This document shows, piece after piece, positions 32,177 through 43,869 of a stretch of DNA of 64,000 nt. Source of the DNA: Balanoglossus misakiensis (lineage: Eukaryota; Hemichordata); the NCBI GenBank assembly GCA_040954595.2, contig CM082592.2, positions 1,302,001 to 1,366,000 of the forward strand, given 5' to 3'. Each line of letters starts with the position of its first letter. Positions within the stretch are counted from its first letter, which is position 1. The position numbers and the translations under genes are program-made. Below the pieces are notes generated by a model. It saw nothing but the letters and a program-made list of their open reading frames with translations, searched no databases and was not told where the DNA came from.

Positions 32177-33940
32177 CTGTGCTTACTTTATATACACACT
32201 ATACACGTACATATGCATTTAGGTTCGTACGCATACATTATGTTTTTAAGTTGCATTGTTTCATTGCTACTAAATATATGCGATAATTCATTCCACTATA
32301 TTTTCTGGTTAAACAAATGAAATACCAGTGTAACACATCTCTTGAATGTCTTATACAAGTTTAATAAGGAAAGAACAATTGGTCGGTTAGTTGGTTTGTT
32401 TGGTGAGTTGGTTGATGAAATGATTGGTGATTAAGATGGGGCACCGGTATCTTTTTGCCCGTTGCTATGCGCCCTTATAGAACAGTAAATTCAATTTTGA
32501 ACGTAACCGCTATGAACGTTGCACATGGGGCTTGTAACGATTGTGTGCACACACCTTTCCGACCATAGTCCGCCACACTACAACGACAAAGCAACGGTCA
32601 GCGAAAGCGTGTGCGTCCTGTTTTCGTCATAGGCCACGTACGCCAGTCAAATTTGAGCTGCTGACAGAGAATACAATTCTGCATAGCATGAAGGAACGTT
32701 GGCACGGTTATTTTTGCTAAGAAGCGTCCAAAAACACCCCAGATCGATTATTTTTCACTGGTGATACGGGTATGATGAAATTCACAGATACAACGACCAT
32801 ATTCGATAGCAAAATCCTTCATGATATTCTCTGGTTTGTGCAACAAACGGATATGTATCAAGTTCGTTTTTGAGGTCACGGGCTGAAAAGCCTGTTTTTT
32901 TAAAACTTGGCCTGTTTAATTTGCATATAAATGGCGTCAGAGGTGCGTGCTCACAATCGTGCAGAGTTTCAACTAGTTAGGCTACCAGCCCCTTGTTAGC
33001 TTCTGAAAACGGTTTAGTCCAAAGCGGGGTGTAATGTCTAAAACAACCCAGAGAAACGGATAAAAAGATACGGGTGCTCCTTCTTAAAATCAGATGAAGT
33101 GTTGGGCTCCGTCTTTATGCTGCAATCTGATTAAAATCAGATGTAGGGTACGGCGACATCTTTTACTTACGCGGTCCGGTATTCTTATGCTGTCGCATCA
33201 CACTAAAATATAATCGCCATATCCGCGCATTGCCTTATTTTTGATGGTTTTATCACATTTTCGGTATGAAAGTAGTATTTGACTTTTGACGACACTGGGT
33301 CACCTCCAATCCCTCAATATGCGTACAATGATCTGTGATATGTATCACCAATACCACTCGCCGACCTTGTAACAGACAACATCACTGTTTGACCGGTGAC
33401 TCGATATCGATGTCCGTCAACAGTCATTGTAAAACATCTCTTTTCATAGGACCATGGTACAAATGTACAAAGTACATAATCATAAAATACCGCAATTGAA
33501 GGCTAAGAGCTACAGACCTGGCGTATACTGTGGACATTATATCGCACTAATGATAGACTAGTGTTGAGCATTCTCCGTGCCTCCGCCATTAACCCTTTTA
33601 ACTCCACTTAAAAGTTTAAAGCTTTTAGGACAATATAAAGATGAATACGCACAATATTCCAAAATGTCGAAGTGTTTTGTTGTTTATAGACGGCGAAAGG
33701 TTGACTGGAGAATAAGGAGGGCATATCGACACTAGGGGGGTTAGCATTATCTACACACTGGGGTTATCTGTACAAAATGTAGAGCGAAGAACACCAGTGT
33801 CTGTATTTATTGGTCGAGAGACAAATTTACCCCCAATCAAAATAGGTTGGAGACTGCATTATCTTTACAAATAGTTTAAACAGATGGAGTGGCAGAGTGC
33901 CTCCTCTTCAGGGATATAATTTACATATAACTATACAACT

Positions 33941-33950
33941 TTAAAAGGGC
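33941..33950 (+). promoter_or_regulatory. Putative TATA-like element of the lectin gene
   Basis: tttaaaaggg lies about 80 bp upstream of the ATG at 34029. It is kept in copy B at about 42907-42916 (tttaaaagag). Spacing fits a core promoter with a 5' UTR of 50-60 nt. The assignment is by position and conservation only. Confidence 0.3.
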
Positions 33951-34028
33951 AAAGCTCGGTGGAAAACCCGATAATACGCTGGATGTTCTTACACTATCCA
34001 ACGAAAACCACGAAGAACGGCTGTTGCG

Positions 34029-34067
34029 ATGAAACGTGATCTCTTGTTTGCTCTGGTACTCAGCCAG
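34029..34067 (+). CDS. Signal-peptide exon of a secreted C-type lectin/PAN protein
   Basis: ATG opens MKRDLLFALVLSQ, a basic residue pair followed by a hydrophobic core, the shape of a signal peptide start. A strong donor (CAG then GTGAGT) follows. The exon ends in phase 0, whereas the first recognised lectin exon needs phase 1. At least one intervening exon (3n+1 nt) must therefore lie between 34068 and 35998, probably finishing the signal peptide and the first strand of the lectin domain. The exon is identical at protein level to the copy at 42996-43034. Confidence 0.65.
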
Positions 34068-34453
34068 GTGAGTTAAAGATGCTAGCTGTGAGCTTTCGCT
34101 GTGTATTCAGTATTTTCGTTTCATTTCGTATGCCGGGAACCGGATGGATGAACGTCCAGCATTTAGCGTATCAACACACCATCTATGTGTATATAGCCAG
34201 CATTGTTATTGTGCAAAATTTTAATTCAAGTCCGGACTAGAATTCGTATTTGCTGTTGCCAACTTGCTAAACATAAAAGTTTTTCGGGAAAGGGTTAGTT
34301 ATGGAAACACCTTAACATTTGAAGCAAACGCCTTGTGTTAACCGAGAGTTGAAAATTATTCAAATTCCGAGAAAATTGGCGTTTTATTCGTCTGCACCGT
34401 TTTCTTTCTTTTGTCAGATTTATGCTCGGGTTCACTCCGGTGAGTACTCTTTA

Positions 34454-35615
34454 GGGACCGTTCAGTTTTTACGGCAGGGGGGGGGGGGCGGCAAGTTTGT
34501 GTCATCGGTTCTCAAAATCAGGCCGACCCCCCCCCTTCACCCAGGACCAAAAAATGATGACCCCCCCCCCTTTGACAGACCCAAAAATATGATGACCCCC
34601 CCCCCCCCACGCCAAAAACATTCGCCGTCCTGATCCTATGTACACTGTATGCAATAAAGGGAATGAGGCTCCTCACACCTAAATTATAAATTTCTTAATG
34701 TATTATTGAAGTATATAATAGTATATCGTAGCAATAAAGAAATATATGAACAAATTAAAATGACAAGTCAATACAATAGTTGCTAGAATCGGTAAAACAA
34801 GAAAAGTGGCGGGGGTGGGCGTGAATAAGAAAATTTTGTAAAATACGGTGCTCAAAGTTGCAATTTAATGATCTCAAAAGCAAATTAACTCAATGTTAGG
34901 GAGGACAAATTTCAATTTTGCCACTCCACTCAAAGTAAGCATCGGGGGTGGGGTGGCAAGAAGTCTTCCCTGGTACACTAGACAAACCAGTGAATAAATG
35001 CAATGTGGCGAAGAATGGAGGGGGTGGGTGTGGGTGTCCCCCTCCCACATAAGACAATTTTGTAAAATATGTAGCGCAAAGTAGCATTTTAATGGACTCA
35101 AAAGCAAATTATCTCAATGTTTGGGAGGACCAATTTTACTTTTTGCCACTCCACTCAAAGTTAGAAGATTTGGCGTCATCTTGTCATGACATCATTTATA
35201 AAACTTCTAGTATATAGAAGATGCAGCGCGAAACTATCAGTTAACCCAAATGGTTGAAACAATTATTCTCCTTTATGTATTCACTTTGTTAAATATTATC
35301 GTCGGTGGGGTTGGGGTGGCAAGCACTCTGCCCTGGTAGACTAGACAAACCAGTGACTAAATGAAATGTGGCGGAGAATGAAGGGGGTGGGTGAAAAAAA
35401 AAGAAAAATTTTGTAAAATAAAGGGTGCGAAACTGCAATTTTGTGGACTCAAAAGCAAAAGTTCGGTGGCAAATGTATGTGACCCCCCCTAAACGTTTAA
35501 AAAAACCCAGATTACCCCCCCCTTGTGAACTTCAAAATTTAAGTGACCCCCCTGGATTTTGCCGGGCTCCACCACCCCCACCCCCCCCCCCCGGCCGTAA
35601 AAACTGAACGGTCCA
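34454..35615. mobile_element. 1.16-kb Harbinger-like non-autonomous element in lectin intron 1
   Basis: The ends are GGGACCGTTCAGTTTTTACG and its inverse (21 of 22 bp), flanked by TTA at 34451-34453 and 35616-35618. Long G or C runs lie just inside both ends. The interior (about 34800-35110) matches, in reverse, the interior of the element at 11331-12107. No transposase is present. Confidence 0.8.
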
Positions 35616-35998
35616 TTAACTCTGATATCATTTTACCGTACCAGTGTAAATACATGTCAAATAGTTCTGCCACTAATGAGATTTCTGTTTCTTGTACATA
35701 GATAGTGCGGAGATATTGCTGATGTATGTTCGACAGGGAATAAAAAGGGGCTTTTAGTGACCATTCATTCATTCATTCATACATTCATTCATCCATTGCC
35801 ACGCCTGTGAGTCAACGTTTTCCTATAGGAAAACTAAAGTCGCCGTGGAGACTAAGACGCACACGAATGTAAACACCCGCCTTTCAAGTAGTCGTGTAGT
35901 TATTTTTAGAACGCACACAAATTACTATAATTATGTGGTCAACGTGTTTTCTTTTTATTTTATTGTTGCAATTATCGTGACACTCACGCCTTTTCCAG

Positions 35999-36272
35999 AA
36001 CCAGTGTTATTTTATTCGGCGAAGGCCTACGACGATGCTGAGGCTTCATGTGAATCCAAGGGAATGATTCTGGCGAAAGACATTTCCCCGCAAACACACA
36101 ATAAACTACTACAAATGATAGCAAATGGAATCTTCACCGACAAAGATTTCTGGATAAACGGCAGGCGTATATATGGTAACATTTTTGGAACCAGCGACGG
36201 AAAACTGTTGACTGATTATCAACCTTGGGCCGATGGAGAACCGAGTGGAAATGGTTATTGTCTACAACTGTG
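35999..36272 (+). CDS. C-type lectin domain exon (main part)
   Basis: This 274-nt exon encodes a carbohydrate-recognition domain: AYDDAEASCESKGMILAKDI (helix with first conserved Cys), DFWINGRRI (the W-I-x-G strand) and PWADGEPSGNGYCLQLW (calcium-site loop and third Cys). The loop has EPS where calcium-dependent mannose binders have EPN. Acceptor is ccttttccag, donor GTGTGT, entry phase 1, exit phase 2. The protein is probably extracellular; ligand binding may be weak or altered. Confidence 0.88.
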
Positions 36273-36800
36273 GTGTGTATACATTTACTGTTATTCCACT
36301 TATTCATTGTGGTATATATTTTACCTCTCAATATTGCTTTTATAATTGGAATATTCTTAGTAACGTATTTTTGTGGCTGTCTCCGTTTTAAGTGTTGTGT
36401 ATGTGTTTCATGCGATTTTTTATGATAATTATGTTATTGGCATTTGTAAGATATGTGTACATGTTTGTATATAATGAAATGAAGTTAACAACAATAATAA
36501 TTATTGCTCCACGAATATTTTATCTTTAGCAGCTAATAATAATGAACATTTCTATCCTTTTGCTGAAACAGAATATGTAAAATTCAACCCTAAACAGTTC
36601 AGAATGTTCTCAAACAAGGAAACCATTACTTTTGTACGCCCAGAAGCAATAGTGAATGAGAAAGTGATAATATGATCAACATCAGAATTATACCTTTTAC
36701 ATCGGAAATGCAACGGAAACAGTTATAAATCAATGGAAAAGAAAAGAGATCGGTTGAGTTACCTTTGTCTTTCTGCGAAAAAAAAATATTTCCATTTCAG

Positions 36801-36871
36801 GCATAACTATAATCGTGGATGGGACGATGTTGAGTGTCATCAACGGAAATACTATATATGTGAGGACCTAG
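36801..36871 (+). CDS. C-type lectin domain exon (C-terminal part)
   Basis: The 71-nt exon reads HNYNRGWDDVECHQRKYYIC then ED, the last strands of the lectin fold with W-D-D in place of the common W-N-D and the closing C-x-x-x-x-x-Y-x-C pair. It joins the previous exon by completing a Trp codon. Acceptor is atttcag and donor GTAAAA, exit phase 1. Confidence 0.9.
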
Positions 36872-36949
36872 GTAAAAAATCAATTATTACTTTACATAGT
36901 GCGTGTTGTTCCTCTTCAATTACACATAACTCATTCCGAACTAATTCAG

Positions 36950-37275
36950 CTGAACTTTCCAGGGATCACACAAATCAGTGAAAAATTCAGCTGATTTTTT
37001 CACAGATAATGCCAGTGAATGAAAAATCAGCTGAAAATTTCCCCAAAAATGTGTGATCAGTGTAAAATTCAGCTTAACTCTCCCGGGATCACACAGATCA
37101 GTGAAAAATTCAGCTGACTTTTTACTGAAAGACTTTGTCATCCTTTATTTTGCGCCAGACCTTCCCAAAAATGTGTGATCAGTGTAAAATTCAGCTAAAC
37201 TTTCCAGGGATCACACAAATCAGTTAAAAATATAGCTGACTTTTTACTGAAAGACTTTGTTCATCATAAAATTCA
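36950..37275. repeat. Intronic tandem repeat, two to three units of about 140 bp
   Basis: Phrases ccagggatcacacaaatcag, gtgaaaaattcagctga and aaaatgtgtgatcagtgtaa recur in the same order. The array lies in the intron between the lectin domain and the first PAN domain. Confidence 0.75.
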
Positions 37276-37758
37276 GTTCAATTTTTTACCGAACATGAAG
37301 CCTAAAGTGGCTTTTGAAGGGATGAGAATGACCTTAAAAAGCAAATAATGATACAAACACGTCCAATAAATAGTTACACTTATATCTGATGAAAAATTTC
37401 TAAGATTTAAAAGGAATTCCGAAAATTGTCCGGAAATTCCGAAATTAGTTCGGAATGTGATACATTTAATTAATGTTCTGATAAGTGCTCTATTTCTGAA
37501 AATAATGCACTAAATGTGATTAAACTTGCTTCAGTTATTGATCTGATGCAGATCTGACTATGTCATAAGACTGTTAGCAGTATTATATAACTTAATTGCT
37601 AATATATTGAAACATATTTTATTGTTGCAAAAAGACAAATTTAGCAGTAAACTACATATTAAAAGCAAACCACAATATTCTTTTATATGGATATGGGTAT
37701 TGTCTAAAGATTTTAATACAAAGTAACAAAACTTATCAGCGTAACTTCTTTTTCTCAG

Positions 37759-37992
37759 TACCTACAATTATGCCATGTGGATGTCCCACCATTTCGTCAA
37801 GCGACCTTCGAGGCAACACCCTAGAAACAATAACAAATGTGCATTTCATAGATGATTGCTGTGCATATTGCCTAGCAAATTCCCAATGTGTCGCATGGAC
37901 CTTTAGCTTCCAAGGAAAGAACTGTTACTTGAGAAGCAGTATCACTGAAGTGGCCAATATATGGTGGAATCAGGCTGGAATTGTGACCAGAC
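37759..37992 (+). CDS. PAN/apple domain exon 1
   Basis: This 234-nt exon, phase 1 at both ends, encodes one PAN-type module. DLRGNTLETITNVHFIDDCC, CLANSQCVAWTFSFQGKNCY and LRSSITEVANI show the usual pattern of a helix with paired Cys, then W-x-F/Y-x-x-x-x-x-x-C-x-L-R. Borders are ttctcag and GTAAGG. Symmetric phase and equal length to the next exon point to exon duplication. PAN modules mediate protein or carbohydrate contacts in secreted proteins. Confidence 0.88.
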
Positions 37993-38161
37993 GTAAGGAG
38001 CACTGCTATATTATAATTGGAAAATAAACCTGCAGTAATTTCATATTATTTTTTTACTTTCCCAGACTTCATCGGATTGTTTACCATTAGTGACTTAATT
38101 AAATTTAAATGTGCAAATGAGCTAGTACTAAGTTTTGATGTGCAATTCTCTCTACCTTAAA

Positions 38162-38370
38162 TAGGTTTTAAGCTACTTACGTGAGTGTTGAAAATCTCAT
38201 ATGGTCGACACAATTTCAAGATTGCCGGTTTTTTCCATGTTTAAGAAATGGGAGTTGATAAGCCGAAGTTATATTTGGTCATTCGGAAACTTTGTATAAG
38301 AAAAAAATGTGAAAAAATGATTGACTTTATAATATCAACTACAAAGTCAGAAATGTTTGATCAAAGGTAG
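38162..38370. repeat. Interspersed repeat (second copy at 63836-64000)
   Basis: gaaaatctcatatggtcgac, a tttaagaaatggaagtt-like phrase and ctacaaagtcagaaat recur in the same order at 63865-63985 with about 15-20% differences. It lies in the intron between the two PAN exons. Confidence 0.7.
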
Positions 38371-38538
38371 TCACTAAATAGGCCTACTGTAAAAATATCT
38401 TTTTTCCTATCTCTTGATACAGCGAGGAGACGACTTTTTACCCAGGATGCAATTATTTACATGTGATTTGACCCCATAGCACAAAATGAAAACCTATTTC
38501 AGGCAGCCAGAATTAGCAATTGTTTCATGTCTCTCCAG

Positions 38539-38772
38539 ATACCAGTAGTGATATGAAATGCTCCTACAGGTTTGTAGGCACCGATTTCCAAGGAATAAAT
38601 TTAGAAGTTGTGGCAAACATCGCCACCGCAGACGAATGCTGTGGTGCGTGTATTGAGAACTCCCATTGCACCATTTGGGTATACGACCTAGCTGCAAGAA
38701 ATTGTCATGTGAGACGTGACATTTACAAAGTTGCGAAAAGGAATTTGCTCATATCTGGAACTTTTAAAAGAG
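38539..38772 (+). CDS. PAN/apple domain exon 2
   Basis: Also 234 nt and phase 1-1. It encodes MKCSYRFVGTDFQGINLEVV, DECCGACIENSHCTIWVYDL and RNCHVRRDI, the same Cys layout as the preceding exon. Borders are ctctccag and GTAAGC. The open donor means at least one more exon follows. None was recognised before the (CATA)n region, so the 3' end of this gene is unresolved. Confidence 0.85.
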
Positions 38773-39981
38773 GTAAGCATAGGCGTACACTAGATAAATT
38801 ATCGAAGTTTACCGTTTGGACATGAAGAACGTGAACATTTGACACACACGCGCTTTGACACAGCTTGCCATTACTTCCATCTGTTATTCTCAGTGAAATG
38901 TATCGCACATCTGCCGTCGAACACAACATATTCGCCAAAACTTAATTAGCATTGTAACAACTAAACTAATTGCTAGGTGTCTAAAGTACGTGATGAGTAT
39001 TACACCTGGCAATCATTGATAACAACATCGAGGTGAAACACAACGTTCTCAAATGCACTCTGGTCCAAAGGGCGAGCTGTGATAATTACTGTTGTAATAT
39101 CCAAAGTGTCCATGGGTTTTCTTGCACTGTGCAGGTGTTTGTAATTGGTGGAACGAATATTAAAGAATATAGTACTTATCAATAACGAGCAGTAATGAGT
39201 AATAATAAGTATAACGAGTAGAACACGACAAAATAGAAGCAAACTTAGTTTTTCATAGATAACCTACAAAGTTACCCCCAGTCATATAAATCACACCCTT
39301 TACGACATACTCGGGGCTCCCTGCTCAATATATACCACACGAGAGAGAATTACAGTAATCTCGGTGACCCACCCTTCTGATAGTGGGGGGGGGGGGGGAG
39401 GGTCACTGCACTTCAGCCCGGAGAGGATCGGCGATGGGTCTGGAAGAATTGGTATACCTTAATAGTGTTACTTTCAAAAATGGCCGCTGACAGAAAATTG
39501 TCGGTCTCTTTTTTCGGCAGGGGCAGCTACAATCTTTCTCTACAATTGGAGGTAGTCAAATAACAATCACACCTATTCTCTTTCAACTAGATATCGTATT
39601 TGAACAGAAGTTATATGACCTTCTCTATGATTTATTGCTTGACAATCAGATAACGACGATGGCCTCGAAAGTGATTTATGAACGCGTCGGGAACTTTTTG
39701 CTTTTGTTGAATTTATTCAAACGCCCTTTTGTTTTTAATCGTCTTCGTCGATTTTTCGTCAGATTCCTGTTTAATGTGAAACGCACCGAAGAGGTTATTA
39801 CGGTTGGTTCTCTTTAACTCTATTATTGAACAAATGTAAATTAATTTCTGTTGAATAACACCACTGAGTTAGGGCCTAAGCGCATGCAAGCGCTTGGGCC
39901 CTACTGGTTTCGTTGAAATTTTTCTGTATTTCTTTATTCTTCTCGTGCATTCATAGTTCTGATTACTTTCGCCTAGTGTGC
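38773..39981. other. No gene recognised downstream of the last PAN exon
   Basis: This stretch must hold the continuation of an intron or a missed 3' exon. It contains a 14-base G run near 39387-39400 and a short dyad (gggcctaagcgc with gcgcttgggccc) at about 39870-39901. Confidence 0.4.
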
Positions 39982-40044
39982 ATGCATACATCCATACATC
40001 AATACATACATACATACATACACACATACATACATACATACATA
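39982..40044. repeat. (CATA)n microsatellite, left part
   Basis: Imperfect catacatacata array ending directly at the inverted repeat at 40045. It is interrupted from the larger array at 41002 by the intervening element. Confidence 0.9.
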
Positions 40045-41001
40045 TTAGACTCTCTCACAGCCCACGGTTCGCTACGCGCCCTCAACCGTTTGGCAAGGGA
40101 GAAGCACCGTCTGGTGTTGTGTAGCTAACCTTAGGGCTGTTAACACTTATTTTTTGGAATATATTTTCGATTTTTCTGATTAGCTAAGCGTCTGAGCACA
40201 TTGGGCAAGATTCCTGCCCGATATGATGGAAGGGTTTCCTGAGTACCGAGATTGACAGATCTGCTCTAGCCAGTATGGGTAAACATGATACCAGCTGTAT
40301 ACTAATTAAAATCCCCTTGGGACAAACAACAAGTCTCCTTATTATCCAACAAACATAACGTTCTTACCAGATAAAATACAGTGGTGGGTTTACACTAGAT
40401 AAAGACAACTACGCAAGTTTTAGTCATGAAATGTAAAAGAATAAAACAACATGGTGAGGTTTAGTCTACCATGGCCATGTAGACAGGATGAACCCCAATG
40501 AAACCAACCGATTCGTAATTTCACTTTTATGTCCAAACTTAATCACAAGCAGCAGATTAATATGGCAAAATTAGAAAGGTTATGCCAAACTTGGTCTCTT
40601 AAACTGCCGATTATACATTGATTTTTTTTTTTTTGCAAATTCGACAGTCTCTTGAATCTGCTGTAAGCTAAATTGTTGAATGAAAGAGATCGTTTACAAG
40701 TGTTTACAGCAAGAGATTGCATTGTTATGAAATGTAAGTGAAACTAGTATCTGGTTAACCATGGGGAGTCCTCAATCATAGACAGTAGTAATGCTTTGTA
40801 TCTTGTAAACAGAAAGGTCAATCTCAAGAGCATGGACCAATGGCAGAGAAAATGCAAAATCCAGGGCGGGATTTGGATTAGCCAATCGAAAAATCGAAAA
40901 TAAAATAGAGAAAACAGTGATAACAGCCCCTCTCGGTGGACACACATGCAATCAGACTAAAAGCCTGCATGGACGACGAGAGGGGCTGTGAGAGAGTCTA
41001 A
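40045..41001. mobile_element. 957-bp TIR element inserted in a (CATA)n array
   Basis: A perfect 19-bp inverted pair, TTAGACTCTCTCACAGCCC at 40045-40063 and its inverse at 40983-41001, bounds the segment. Tetranucleotide repeats continue on both outer sides. No transposase is visible. Target duplication cannot be read in a repetitive target. Confidence 0.6.
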
Positions 41002-41161
41002 CACATACATACATACATACATACATACATACATACATACATACATACATACATACATACATACATACATACATACATACATACATACATACATACATAC
41101 ATACATACATACATACATACATACATACATACATACATACATACATACATACATACATACA

Positions 41162-41195
<34 letters not shown>

Positions 41196-41315
41196 GATAT
41201 ATACATACATACATACATACATACATACATACATACATACATACATACATACATACATACATACATACATACATACATACATACATACATACATACATAC
41301 ATACATACATACATG
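41002..41315. repeat. (CATA)n microsatellite, right part
   Basis: About 310 bp of almost pure CATA/TACA with one short break (atatatagatatata near 41187-41202). Open frames across it in several phases are artefacts of a stop-free repeat. Confidence 0.97.
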
Positions 41316-41409
41316 TACACACACACACTGGACTCACTCATCAAGAGACTAAACTAACGAAATAACGTTCTAGAGAGTATCCTTCTTTTCGTTTCTCCAA
41401 CTACCCTTA

Positions 41410-43073
41410 CTTTACATACATACTATACACGTACATATGTATTTAGGTACGTACGTATACATACTATTTTAAGTTGCATTGTTTCATCGCTTCTAAATAT
41501 TCGCGATAATTATTATACTATATTTTCTGTTTTACAGTCTAACTGGCATTGGAAATATACATACAAGAAAAAAACAAGTTGACCTCACGTGGTGAAAATT
41601 TATCTTGGTGGTGTTGCATTGTTTTAGTGTTACATTTCTTTTACAGATTTAGTTGATATGTACTCGTCAGTGTGAATGGTTAAACGAATTAAATACCAGT
41701 GTAACGCATCTCTTAAATGTCTTCTATAAGTTCAGTAAGGAAAGATCAATTTGTCGGTTAGATTATTTGTTTGGTGAGTGGTTATGGGAGGTTGAAATGA
41801 TTGATGACCCGCATCTTTTGCCGTTGCTATGGACCTTTATAGAACAGTAAATACAATTTTGAACGTAACCGCTATGAACGTTAGACATGAGGCTTGTAAG
41901 GATTGCGCGCACACCCCCTGTCCGAGTATGGTTACGGAAGCTACCGCCCGGCCAAAGTACGCCAGGCTACAACGACAAAGCAGCAATCAGCGATAGTGTC
42001 TGCGTTCTGTCATTTTCACAGGCATGTACGCCAGTCAAATTTGAGCTGCTGACAGAGACCTCACTTCTGAAAAGCGTGAAGGATCGTTTAACGGTAATCG
42101 TCGCTAAGAAAACACCCAAAATCGATTATTTTTCACTGATGGTACGGGTATGCTATAATCTAAAGATCGAACGACCATATTCGAAAATGAAATCCTTCAT
42201 GAAATTTTCTGGTTCGTGCAACTAACGAATATGTATCAAGTTCGTTGTGGAGGTCATGGACTGAAAAGCCTAAGGTTTTTAAAATTTGGCCTATTTAATT
42301 TGTATACCAATGGCGATACCACTCACCGACCTTGGAACAGACAACATCACTGTTTGACCGGTGACTCGATATCGATGTCCGCCAAAAGCCATTGTGAAAC
42401 ATCTCTTTTTATAGGACCATGGTACAAATGTACAAAGTACATAATCATAAAATACCGTAATTAGAGGCTGAGAGCTACAGACCTGTCGACCACGGGCGTA
42501 TACTGTGGACATTTTATCGCACTAATAATAGTGTTGAGCATTGTCCGTGCCTCCGCCATTAACCCTTTTAACTCCACTTAACAGTATTAAGCGTTTAGGA
42601 CAATATAAAGATGAATACGCACAATATTCCAAAATGTCGAAGTGTTTTGTTGTTTATAGACGGCGTAAGGTTGACTGAAGAATAAGGAGGGCATATCGAC
42701 CCTAGGGGGGTTAGCATTTTCTACACACTAGGGTTATCTGCACAGAATGTAGAGCGAAGAACACCAGTGTGTATATTTATTGGTCGAGATACAATTTTAT
42801 CCCCAATCAAAATAGGTTGGAGCTAGCATTATCTTTAATAGATTAAACAGATGGAGTGGCAGAGTGCCTCCTCTTCAGGGATATAATTTACATTTAACTG
42901 TACAACTTTAAAAGAGCAAAGCTCGGTGGAAAACCCGATAATATGCTGGATGTTCTTACACTATCCAACGAAAACCACGAAGAACGGCTATTGCGATGAA
43001 ACGTGATCTCTTGTTTGCTCTGGTACTCAGCCAGGTGAGTTAAAGCTGCATTAGCTGTGAGCTTTCGCTGTGT
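41410..43073 (+). repeat. Segmental duplication, copy B
   Basis: The counterpart of 32186-34110. It keeps the TATA-like site and the complete signal-peptide exon but not the lectin or PAN exons. Sequence after about 43073 is unrelated to copy A. Confidence 0.85.
42996..43034 (+). CDS. Orphan duplicate of the lectin signal-peptide exon
   Basis: MKRDLLFALVLSQ followed by a GTGAGT donor, identical in protein to 34029-34067. No lectin, PAN or other domain exon on the plus strand was found before 64000. The exon is either a dead remnant, an alternative promoter of an unseen gene, or spliced to something not recognised here. Confidence 0.45.
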
Positions 43074-43514
43074 TTTACTTCTTGTGACCAATTTAACACT
43101 GATTGGTCAACCAAAATAGTTATAATGAAAAGGAATAAAATGATATCGAAATAACCACTGTGACAAGTTTCAACAAATTGCAGAGCCAGGGCAATGGGGT
43201 GATTAATACCATTACACAGCCAGGGCATTCTTCGCCAGAGTTTAGTTTTGACGTCGGTGGAGCAGATGGGGAGAGGCAGTCTTGGGGTGTTGTCTTTGTT
43301 TGAGCGGGAATCTTCTAATATTTCCGGCAAGCGGAGGTAGAGTCTGGCCGTATCCCTAACATGCCGGAGACACATCTGCCGGGTGTCTCAGTGTCCAGGG
43401 ATGTATTCCCCTGGTGGAACACCGCCACCATCCCCGAAGGGAAGTTGCCGCAACAGTCTCGTTCTGGGAGTCGGCGGAGGGTCAGACGGAATAGTGCCCT
43501 CGCGCTCACCCAAA
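43074..43514. other. No gene recognised
   Basis: A GC-rich stretch around 43320-43510 contains no splice-supported exon. Several open frames on both strands overlap without family motifs. Confidence 0.4.
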
Positions 43515-43563
43515 TAGTGGAGCGGCCAAACCCCAATTCTATTACGTCATCAACACTCAAGGA

Positions 43564-43599
43564 ATCACATGAGACTGCACTGCGCATGTGTAGCTTCAG
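43564..43599. repeat. DIRS left inverted terminal repeat
   Basis: 36 bp starting atcacatgagactgcactgc, the inverse of 48293-48328 with one mismatch (CATGTG versus CACGTG). It lies 25 bp inside the left junction, the outer 25 bp being represented in the internal complementary region. Confidence 0.9.
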
Positions 43600-43869
43600 T
43601 GTGCTGCGAGATTTTGTAGACGTAACACGTTTTTGTTCGTCTACTCTCTGAACAATAGATTATTGTTTTCAGTGTAGCTTCGCTGAAGCTTCGTCTGTTG
43701 ACGTGGTCAACAACTACGGCGTCGAAGTCTAAGGCTAAAGACAGTATTTCTAAAGGCTTGAGTGGTGCAACCACTACTGAGAAAGGTAAATGACGCAAAA
43801 CTGATACTGATAGTGATAAAGTCAGTGTCGCTGACGCTCCACAGGCATCCACGAGTTCTGGGGCCAGTG

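Larger units (their letters stand above)
32186..34110 (+). repeat. Segmental duplication, copy A (includes lectin promoter region and first exon)
   Basis: This block matches 41410-43073 in the same orientation over most of its length. Relative to copy B it has about 410 extra bp near 32933-33345 and lacks about 140 bp near 41533-41670. Similarity stops about 40 bp beyond the first exon. The block therefore contains the entire likely promoter and signal-peptide exon of the lectin gene. Confidence 0.85.

Noticed and set aside
40952-41365. Long open frames of repeating YVCM or YIHT on both strands
   Set aside because: They are produced by a stop-free (CATA)n repeat and have no other sequence.
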